From: Coriobacteriales bacterium
GTDB taxonomy: Bacteria; Actinomycetota; Coriobacteriia; Coriobacteriales; UBA8131
DNA length: 6,127 nt
NCBI GenBank assembly: GCA_031267175.1
Contig: JAIRZP010000102.1
Coordinates: 1 to 6,127 of the forward strand
Direction: 5' to 3'
A model generated the notes under the pieces. That model was not told where the DNA came from. It did not search any database and was given only the letters and a program-made list of their open reading frames with translations. How positions within the stretch are numbered: the first letter of the stretch is position 1; every line of letters starts with the position of its first letter. Made by a program: the position numbers and the translations under genes. This document shows positions 1-5,115 of this stretch, one piece after another.

Positions 1-570
1 GAGAGAGGTGCCGGCTATCTTGATGGCCCCGTAGAGTGTGATGTAATGGTTTATCTCGCTGTCGGGATCCTCCAGGTTGCCAAAGATCCTGCATTGGCCG
101 GGGCACATCGCGGTGCACACAGGCTCCAGGCCACGTTCCAGACGCTCCTGACAGAGGGTGCACTTCTCGGCTTTGCCTGCGCGTACCTGGGCAGCCGTCT
201 CTGCGGGTAGGGGATGGCCGGGAAAGGCGGACTCATCATCAGGCCCTGTCATGAACCGTTGGCCGTAGGGGCAGGCTTTGACGCACTCACCGCAGCCCAC
301 GCACGCTTCCGGATGCGTGAGCACGGGGCCTTCAGGTGCTTTGTAAGTGGCCCCAAAGCGGCAGCTCGTGAGGCAGGGAGGATTCTCGCAGTGGTTGCAC
401 ATGGTAGAGACATAGCGTCGGTGGGCGTGGGGATACCTGTCCCACTCGACAAACCGCCCCTGATTGTAGTCAACCTCAGGCTTGGTGCCAAAGTACTGTT
501 TGCAGGCAATCACACAGGAATAGCATCCCGTGCAACGCTCCAAGTCTATCACCATGCCAAAACGTGCCAT
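1..570 (-). CDS. DmsB/PsrB/NrfC-type 4Fe-4S electron-transfer subunit of a molybdopterin oxidoreductase (C-terminus cut by window)
   Basis: The frame is open from an ATG at 570 to the left edge, giving 190 visible residues without a stop. It has four cysteine groups: C13-C16-C19-C23 (CTGCYSCVIAC), C58-C61-C66-C70 (CNHCENPPCLTSC), C90-C93-C96-C100 (CVGCGECVKACPYG) and C137-C140-C152-C156. This is the pattern of the four-cubane subunit of DMSO reductase family enzymes, which carries electrons between a quinol-interacting membrane anchor and the molybdenum subunit. Near the end, the CPGQCRIFGNLEDPDSE stretch matches the family's late conserved block, so little is probably missing. The proline that often follows the last cysteine of the second group is replaced by R71. 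The start is fixed by a good ribosome binding site; the next ATG at 555 has none. No signal peptide is seen, as expected for a subunit exported with its partner. The catalytic and anchor subunits are not in the window, so the substrate and direction of electron flow are unknown. Confidence 0.93.
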   Translation of the reverse strand, partial: MARFGMVIDLERCTGCYSCVIACKQYFGTKPEVDYNQGRFVEWDRYPHAHRRYVSTMCNHCENPPCLTSCRFGATYKAPEGPVLTHPEACVGCGECVKACPYGQRFMTGPDDESAFPGHPLPAETAAQVRAGKAEKCTLCQERLERGLEPVCTAMCPGQCRIFGNLEDPDSEINHYITLYGAIKIAGTSL

Positions 571-575
571 GCCGT

Positions 576-585
576 CCACCTTCCT
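576..585 (-). promoter_or_regulatory. Ribosome binding site of the Fe-S subunit gene
   Basis: AGGAAGGTGG on the minus strand ends five bases before the ATG at 570. It supports this start over the internal ATG at 555. Confidence 0.65.
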
Positions 586-640
586 CTCAACACCTGTTCC
601 TGACGATATCCATGCCTATTCATCTCTACGGGTTGCCGAC

Positions 641-1633
641 TCAGGCAAGCCGTAGCCATTGTCCAACGCCGCGTTCAAGGGCGCGTTTGTACACCCGATC
701 TCCCACGGCTAGATCCAGTGCACCCATGCCCATATGGGTGAAGAGGATCCGCTGTCCGTCATGCTCGCGGCCCGGCAGCTTACCGCTGAGGACCTCTCCG
801 AGCGTGCCGCTCACCTGGAGCCCTCGCAGCTTGTCGGCGAACTCAGGGTGCTCAACGATATGTTCCCAGTCGCTGGTACGATTACCCAGGTACCATCTGT
901 CCACCAGGCTTGCCAAGCCGGGGTCGAGATCATGAAAAGCCGAGACGGCGATAACGGTCGTACCGGGCTTGATCCATTCCGCACGTATCACCGGTGAGGT
1001 CGCAGCGGAGCAGGTAAGGAGGATGTCTGCCTGCCTGACGAGGGTTTCGGGGCTTTCGACAGCAATGAGCTTTGCACGTACTGCGCCGTCAAATCGCTTG
1101 ATGAATTGTTCAAGATGGGCCCGTGTGCGAGAATACACGGTAATGCGCTCCAGTTCAAAGGCCTTGTCAAAGGCAATGATTCCTGCTTCGGCCTGCACGC
1201 CTGTTCCCAGTATGGCAAGGCTGTTGGCATCAGTCCTTGCAAGAGCCTGCGCCGCTACTACCGCATGACCACCCGCTGTGCGGCGCGCTGTTATGTCCGT
1301 AGCGTCAAGCAGAGCGTAGGGCAGGCCATTGTGTATGTGGTTGAGTATGAGCAGGTTTCCCCAGCTTGTAGGGATTCCGCTCTCTGGAGCACGTTCAAAG
1401 TAGCCGAGCCATTTGACACCGGCCACGCCCTCAGTAGTAAGCGAGGAGGGCATGGCCATGAGCCAGCCAGCAGGAGAAACGGGCATAGGCGTGGCTGGCC
1501 CAGTGATAAGTTCGCCTCTGGCCTCGGAGAGAAATACCTCACGGACCGCAGCCAGCACAAGCTCGACACTGAGGAGCCCAGCTACCTCGTCATGATTAAG
1601 AAAGAGTAGTTCTATAGCGTGTGAATCGCTCAT
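641..1633 (-). CDS. Ornithine cyclodeaminase / mu-crystallin family NAD(P)-binding protein
   Basis: A 330-residue protein, the usual length for the family that includes ornithine cyclodeaminase, ketimine reductase (mu-crystallin), archaeal alanine dehydrogenase and SbnB. Visible family features in order: substrate-side lysine K74 in AGVKWLGYF; the ATDITARRTAGGHA helix with the substrate arginine R118; the Rossmann fingerprint ILGTGVQAEAG (142-151 region); the strand VYSRT (167-170) ending the second beta-alpha unit; TCSAATSPVI (207-216); HDLDPG with candidate acid D237; and the C-terminal GEVLSGKLPGR and MGMGALDLAVGDRVYKRA blocks. These enzymes interconvert an amine and its imine with bound or free NAD(P), giving deamination, cyclisation or imine reduction. 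Substrate specificity cannot be read, so the ornithine name should not be taken literally. I chose the ATG at 1633 because family homology begins there. The frame extends to an ATG at 1711, but those 26 residues overlap the preceding gene and look unrelated. Stop is TGA. It follows the racemase-family gene by 40 bases. Confidence 0.92.
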   Translation of the reverse strand: MSDSHAIELLFLNHDEVAGLLSVELVLAAVREVFLSEARGELITGPATPMPVSPAGWLMAMPSSLTTEGVAGVKWLGYFERAPESGIPTSWGNLLILNHIHNGLPYALLDATDITARRTAGGHAVVAAQALARTDANSLAILGTGVQAEAGIIAFDKAFELERITVYSRTRAHLEQFIKRFDGAVRAKLIAVESPETLVRQADILLTCSAATSPVIRAEWIKPGTTVIAVSAFHDLDPGLASLVDRWYLGNRTSDWEHIVEHPEFADKLRGLQVSGTLGEVLSGKLPGREHDGQRILFTHMGMGALDLAVGDRVYKRALERGVGQWLRLA

Positions 1634-1649
1634 GGTCTGCTTCTGTAAT

Positions 1650-1657
1650 CTTCCTCT
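1650..1657 (-). promoter_or_regulatory. Distant purine-rich site before the cyclodeaminase-family gene
   Basis: AGAGGAAG lies 16 bases before the ATG at 1633, farther than a normal Shine-Dalgarno spacing. A weaker AGAAG lies closer. Either translation starts weakly here or it depends on coupling to the upstream gene that ends at 1674. No better start codon is visible in frame. Confidence 0.3.
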
Positions 1658-1673
1658 GGCATTGTTTCTGGAT

Positions 1674-2384
1674 TTAATGGGAGAACAGGGTTCCCAAAGG
1701 CAGTTCGTCATGAATGCCGAGGCATCTCAGCGTATGCCAGAGGGTAACTTGAACGCTGCCAATGGTCTGCCGCTGAAAATCTGCCTCGAAGAGCGGTAGG
1801 AAGTCGATGATGCCAAGCCCGGTACAACTCACAAATATTGTATCTGCCTGTGGGTCGAACACTTCTTCTACCAGACGGTACAGCTGGTCAGGTGTAATCT
1901 TGGGCATAGCGTGAGGGTCAACGTGCTGTAAGCCCTCAATGGCTAACACCGAAAAGCCATTATCTTCAAGAAAGCGCCTTTCGATATCGTTCATCTCGTC
2001 CGAGTAGGGCGTGGCAATGATGAGCTTCTCAGCCTTGAGAGCCCTGAGCGCAGCTAAAACCGCAGTCGAAGTCGTAATAACTGGTATCCCCGTTGCCGCT
2101 TCGAGTCGGGAGATGAGCTCCTGATCGTAGCCGGTGCCCTTGACAAGGCTCCCCATTGTACAGGCAAAAGCCAGAATGTCCGGCTCGCCGGTGGCAAGCA
2201 CGCGAGCTGCCTCCTCAAGACGTTCTCCCATGTGTATCAGACCCTGTTCATCAACACGCTCAAACAGTACATGCTGGGATGAAATGGCCACGCCTGTGGG
2301 GGCATACCGATGAAATTCCACCTCAGGCGCGTTTCCTGTCGAGGGTATGAGAAGTCCTATTTTCTTTCGCCAACCATACTGCAT
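1674..2384 (-). CDS. Asp/Glu racemase superfamily protein, maleate isomerase / arylmalonate decarboxylase-like
   Basis: A 236-residue cytosolic protein, close to the 240-250 of maleate isomerases and arylmalonate decarboxylases. The N-terminal IGLLIPSTGN (9-18) matches the first strand and substrate loop of these enzymes. Two cysteines sit in the positions expected of the superfamily: C75 in AFACTMGSL and C187 in FVSCTGLG. Paired cysteines are the arrangement of maleate isomerase and two-base racemases; arylmalonate decarboxylase keeps only the second. Other blocks are PVITTSTAVLAALRAL (101-116) and IIATPYSDEMN (122-132). Likely chemistry is cis-trans isomerisation or racemisation of a carboxylate substrate without metal or cofactor. 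Start: a GTG at 2411 is in frame, but the ATG at 2384 has GGAGGG eight bases before it and begins directly before the family's first strand. It starts one base after the stop of the opine dehydrogenase-like gene, so the two are probably translationally coupled. Stop is TAA. Hydantoin or aspartate racemase activity cannot be excluded. Confidence 0.88.
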   Translation of the reverse strand: MQYGWRKKIGLLIPSTGNAPEVEFHRYAPTGVAISSQHVLFERVDEQGLIHMGERLEEAARVLATGEPDILAFACTMGSLVKGTGYDQELISRLEAATGIPVITTSTAVLAALRALKAEKLIIATPYSDEMNDIERRFLEDNGFSVLAIEGLQHVDPHAMPKITPDQLYRLVEEVFDPQADTIFVSCTGLGIIDFLPLFEADFQRQTIGSVQVTLWHTLRCLGIHDELPLGTLFSH

Positions 2385-2385
2385 G

Positions 2386-3573
2386 TCATGTGCCCTCCGC
2401 TTGCCTGCCACTTGTTTTTATGTGTACCTCATCCACACCGGTGTCACTGAACCTTTTGCTTTCATACGGCTTGTTCAAGCCGGTCTCAAAATAGGCTGCA
2501 ATGTCCTCGGGGGTACGGGCATGGCAGCCGAGCGTCGCGAGCGTTGCCCCTTTGGCAAGATAGTCGGTACTATTGACCACGCCGGCAAGGCGTACGAGCG
2601 CCGTATTCACCGGCACCTCAATGCCCAGTGTATCTGCCAGCGATATGAGAATCCGCTGTCCAAAGAAGGCGTCTTCGGTCACATAGCGATGCGCCAACGA
2701 GGAAGGTCCGGCAAGCGAGCGAAAGAGGTCGAACTCCGGATAGGAGCCGTACTCTGCCACCTGCGTAAGCATGGGTACGTGCGTTACTGCTGGCCATCCA
2801 AGGGCATCCAGGACTGCCACCTTTTCTGCCTCAACAGCGGTAGCCACCTGCAACACGTGTGGGGAGAGTCCGTCTGTGTACAGGAGAAAACCGGGGTTGC
2901 GGTCTATGCCACAGGCATTGAGCAGTGAGCCGGCCAGATGGATTGAGATATTGGGCGAATTGAGCAGGGCTGCCAAGACGTTTTTTGCAGGGACAAACGT
3001 ATAGACGGACTCAAAGGCAGCTATGAGCCGTGCCGTATCCCGTGCAGGAAACGCTGCAACCGCCTTTGGCTTGTACGCAAAGGCACAGACCAGTTTCGCT
3101 GGCGCTATTACTCTGCACGGATAGATATTACCGCTCATCTCACCAACAACAGGCGTTTTCGCCTCGTATTCAGCCTTGCGGTCGGCCGCTTTGCCACTCT
3201 GCCTCTCAAGGAGTCTTTTGAGGCCGACAGACGATCCGTTGCCCGCGGAGAAACAGACAGTCTGCCCGTCTGTTATCAAGGGTGCTAACGCGGCAGAGAT
3301 CAGCGCGTGACGCTCGGTCAGGGCGGCTATGAGAATAACAGCAGCACCGCTGACCGCCTCGGTGAGTGAGCTGGTGAGGAGTGATACCGGAGCAAAACCG
3401 GTAGTCGCCGCTCCGGTTAGCTCTATGCCGCCTGCGTCATTAACAGCGCTGAGGTTTTCTGAAAAGTATCTGGAATCCTCCCACAGCCGCACTTCATGTC
3501 CTCTGAGCGTGAGGTCTGCCGCCATCATCATGCCCGAACCACCGCCACCCAGAACAGCAACCGTTGTACCCAT
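2386..3573 (-). CDS. NAD/NADP octopine/nopaline (opine) dehydrogenase family protein
   Basis: A 395-residue two-domain protein. Residues 4-14 (TVAVLGGGGSG) form the glycine-rich dinucleotide loop, with the second strand ending in HEVRLWE (26-32), so this is a Rossmann NAD(P) domain. The C-terminal opine dehydrogenase domain is recognised by LNSPNISIHLAG (204-215, with H212 as candidate catalytic histidine), LYTDGLSPHV (231-240) followed by an acidic EAEK helix, and RYVTEDAFFGQ (296-306) followed by SLADTLGIEVPV. Opine dehydrogenases reductively join an amino acid and a 2-oxo acid, or oxidatively split the product. In a catabolic operon the splitting direction is plausible, but this is inference. 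Start ATG at 3573 has AAGGGAG seven bases upstream and begins right at the nucleotide-binding strand. It follows the MmgE/PrpD gene by 14 bases and ends in TGA one base before the racemase-family start. Ketopantoate-reductase-like or other 2-hydroxyacid activity is less likely given the C-terminal domain. The substrate is not evident. Confidence 0.9.
   Translation of the reverse strand: MGTTVAVLGGGGSGMMMAADLTLRGHEVRLWEDSRYFSENLSAVNDAGGIELTGAATTGFAPVSLLTSSLTEAVSGAAVILIAALTERHALISAALAPLITDGQTVCFSAGNGSSVGLKRLLERQSGKAADRKAEYEAKTPVVGEMSGNIYPCRVIAPAKLVCAFAYKPKAVAAFPARDTARLIAAFESVYTFVPAKNVLAALLNSPNISIHLAGSLLNACGIDRNPGFLLYTDGLSPHVLQVATAVEAEKVAVLDALGWPAVTHVPMLTQVAEYGSYPEFDLFRSLAGPSSLAHRYVTEDAFFGQRILISLADTLGIEVPVNTALVRLAGVVNSTDYLAKGATLATLGCHARTPEDIAAYFETGLNKPYESKRFSDTGVDEVHIKTSGRQAEGT
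2393..2398 (-). promoter_or_regulatory. Ribosome binding site of the racemase-family gene, inside the end of the preceding gene
   Basis: GGAGGG on the minus strand, eight bases before the ATG at 2384. It lies within the last codons of the opine dehydrogenase-like gene and decides this start over the in-frame GTG at 2411. Confidence 0.75.
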
Positions 3574-3580
3574 ATCTGTA

Positions 3581-3587
3581 CTCCCTT
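3581..3587 (-). promoter_or_regulatory. Ribosome binding site of the opine dehydrogenase-like gene
   Basis: AAGGGAG sits in the 14-base gap after the TAG of the MmgE/PrpD gene, seven bases before the ATG at 3573. It confirms the start. Confidence 0.75.
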
Positions 3588-4997
3588 CTAGGGCCTCAAC
3601 AGTGCACCGAGCTCTGCGCCCGTTCGGTGCTCCATGTTCAGGAAATAAGCAATGAGTTTCTCTGTATGTTCTGCGTCAAAGACCTTTGAGGCATTGAGCC
3701 TGAAGAGGGCTGTAAACTCATCGCGATTGAGCATGTCATCTGGATGACCTTTGTGCGTCGCCTGCGTGCGCGTATAGACCGTACCATCTTTGAGCGTGAT
3801 GGTAACGGTCTTTACCGGAAACGCACCGTCTTCATACAAGGCAAAGGATCCGCGCAGGGTGTGCTCAGGTGAAGGACCGGGTTTGACCTTTGCGGCAAGC
3901 TCCAGCACCGTGGGGTCCTTGAGGTTTTCAGGAGAGTACCAGTTACTCCCTGGCGTGGGATCAAGCAGCACCGATGCGACAACGAAGGGCGTGGAGAAGT
4001 GCGACTCCATGAGCGAGCTGAAGCCCTCCGGGTAGAAGTGCATCCTGAACTGTGTCGGAGGATCTATGACTATCTCAGCGATATTCGTGGGATCTATTGT
4101 GTGCTCTCGAGCAAGGCTGGCCACTATCTCCACAGGTGTCTGCACCCACATATTGGCCGGCCAGTGCTTGATGAGGATAGTAAGCAGGAGGTAGGCATCG
4201 AGATCCTTGACGAGCCAGTTTCGTTCGGGTGTGCTGGTCAGGTGCTCAGCAAAGGCATAGGGTATGTCAAGGCCGTCGGTGAGGTTCTCTATGCCTGACT
4301 CGGCGTTATAGGCGGCTAAAATACCACTGAATGCATTCTGGCCCTGCTCATAATGGTAGGCATCGGACATCGTGGCCTGTGTAAGATTACTGGGGATGCT
4401 GGTATACAAGGCAGCGAGGCCGTAGGCCTGGTTTGTCTTGTAGGCGTCAAGGCCCAGTAGCTTTGCTGCAGCGGCAGCGCTCGCAAATATCTGCCAGGAG
4501 GACAGGCCCCAGCCTTTATTGTGATTGTAGTCTCGGGGAGGTTGCACGCTCATGGCCACCCGCAGATAGACCTCATAACCAGCAACGAGAGCTTCTATCA
4601 ACTGCCTGCCGTTGCTGTCTAACTCCTCGGCGAGCGCCAGAGCAGCAGGAATGACCCCGGCGCTGGGATGCCCAGCCCAGGAACAGTCCTCCCAGTCAAG
4701 TATGTCTGCTAATGTGCCGTTGACAAAGGCTGCTGAGGGTGCGGAGAGTTTCTCTCCGCCCAGCCAGGCGGTGGCCTTGCCACCACTGCCACCATTAATA
4801 CGCGACGCAGTCTTTACCGCACGTTTGCTCAAAGGTATATCGGCGGCAGCCAGCGAAACACCGAGCGTGTGGAGCGCCATCAGGCGCACTCGTTCAATGA
4901 CCTCGTCGGGGAGGTCATCATAGCGGATGCCTACCGCATACTCGCTGAGTTTTTGTGTGAAGTCCGTAGTGCCTGCGTCAAAATAATGTCGTCCCAT
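3588..4997 (-). CDS. MmgE/PrpD-fold protein (2-methylcitrate dehydratase / cis-aconitate decarboxylase / iminodisuccinate epimerase superfamily)
   Basis: A 469-residue protein, typical for the superfamily. The all-helical N-terminal domain is clear: HTLGVSLAAADIP (43-55), SAAFVNGTLADILDWED (88-104), GHPSAGVIPAALALAEEL (109-126), IEALVAGYEVYLRVA (134-148) and AAAAAKLLGLD (174-184). The smaller C-terminal domain has the VTITLKDGTVYTRT strand pair (398-411) and the GHPDDMLNRDEF turn (418-428). Known members dehydrate, decarboxylate or epimerise polycarboxylates. The conserved aspartates D101 and D104, H110, and K277 of the IKHWPANMW stretch are kept. The histidine, lysine and second histidine implicated in catalysis in cis-aconitate decarboxylase appear replaced (see findings). 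2-Methylcitrate dehydratase or aconitate decarboxylase activity is therefore doubtful, and an epimerase or novel lyase is as likely. No propionate-cycle genes lie nearby. The ATG at 4997 has GAGGAG four bases upstream. Stop is TAG; the opine dehydrogenase-like gene starts 14 bases on. Confidence 0.92.
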   Translation of the reverse strand: MGRHYFDAGTTDFTQKLSEYAVGIRYDDLPDEVIERVRLMALHTLGVSLAAADIPLSKRAVKTASRINGGSGGKATAWLGGEKLSAPSAAFVNGTLADILDWEDCSWAGHPSAGVIPAALALAEELDSNGRQLIEALVAGYEVYLRVAMSVQPPRDYNHNKGWGLSSWQIFASAAAAAKLLGLDAYKTNQAYGLAALYTSIPSNLTQATMSDAYHYEQGQNAFSGILAAYNAESGIENLTDGLDIPYAFAEHLTSTPERNWLVKDLDAYLLLTILIKHWPANMWVQTPVEIVASLAREHTIDPTNIAEIVIDPPTQFRMHFYPEGFSSLMESHFSTPFVVASVLLDPTPGSNWYSPENLKDPTVLELAAKVKPGPSPEHTLRGSFALYEDGAFPVKTVTITLKDGTVYTRTQATHKGHPDDMLNRDEFTALFRLNASKVFDAEHTEKLIAYFLNMEHRTGAELGALLRP

Positions 4998-5001
4998 GTT
5001 G

Positions 5002-5007
5002 CTCCTC
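5002..5007 (-). promoter_or_regulatory. Ribosome binding site of the MmgE/PrpD gene
   Basis: GAGGAG on the minus strand, followed by CAAC and the ATG at 4997. Spacing is a little short but the match is strong, and it fixes the start. Confidence 0.7.
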
Positions 5008-5068
5008 GTTTCTTGCTGTTATGATGTGACGTGCCTTGTGGGTTCTCCCATACTCCCTGGTGCCCGCA

Positions 5069-5086
5069 CTCCTGTTCCTGCTCCTG
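5069..5086 (-). repeat. Short tandem hexamer repeat, three copies
   Basis: On the minus strand CAGGAG, CAGGAA and CAGGAG follow each other directly, with one mismatch in the middle copy. It lies in the gap upstream of the MmgE/PrpD gene. It may be chance or slippage; no function is evident. Confidence 0.4.
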
Positions 5087-5115
5087 CCTCTGTACGAAGC
5101 TGTCCGTGTCAAGAC

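Larger units (their letters stand above)
4998..5115. other. Intergenic gap between the amidohydrolase and MmgE/PrpD genes
   Basis: 118 bases, the widest gap in the block. On the minus strand it holds a lone TTGACA (5107-5112) without a matching -10, three tandem CAGGA-type hexamers (5069-5086), and a GTGC/GCAC inverted pair too short and lacking a T-run to be a terminator. An internal promoter here cannot be excluded, but none is convincing. Confidence 0.5.

Noticed and set aside
51..509. Two minus-strand frames (51-239 and 249-509) in the Fe-S region
   Set aside because: They are off-frame relative to the four-cluster ferredoxin frame, which is open across the whole region and carries all sixteen cysteines.
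1106..1609. 167-codon plus-strand open frame
   Set aside because: Wholly antisense to the cyclodeaminase-family gene; its translation has no recognisable domain.
2347..2928. 193-codon plus-strand open frame
   Set aside because: Antisense to the opine dehydrogenase-like gene, cysteine- and arginine-rich in a composition-driven way, with no recognisable motif.
5019..5051. Ten-codon minus-strand frame (ATG to TAA) in the gap, a possible leader peptide
   Set aside because: The purine-rich stretch is only one base from the ATG, there is no attenuator-like hairpin, and no run of regulatory codons.
5064..5073. GTGC/GCAC inverted repeat in the gap as a terminator
   Set aside because: Only four base pairs with a two-base loop and no following T-run.
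5107..5112. TTGACA on the minus strand, a perfect -35 sequence upstream of the MmgE/PrpD gene
   Set aside because: No acceptable -10 hexamer 16-18 bases downstream; at 17 bases the sequence reads AGGCAG. It lies right at the end of the amidohydrolase gene and is likely chance.
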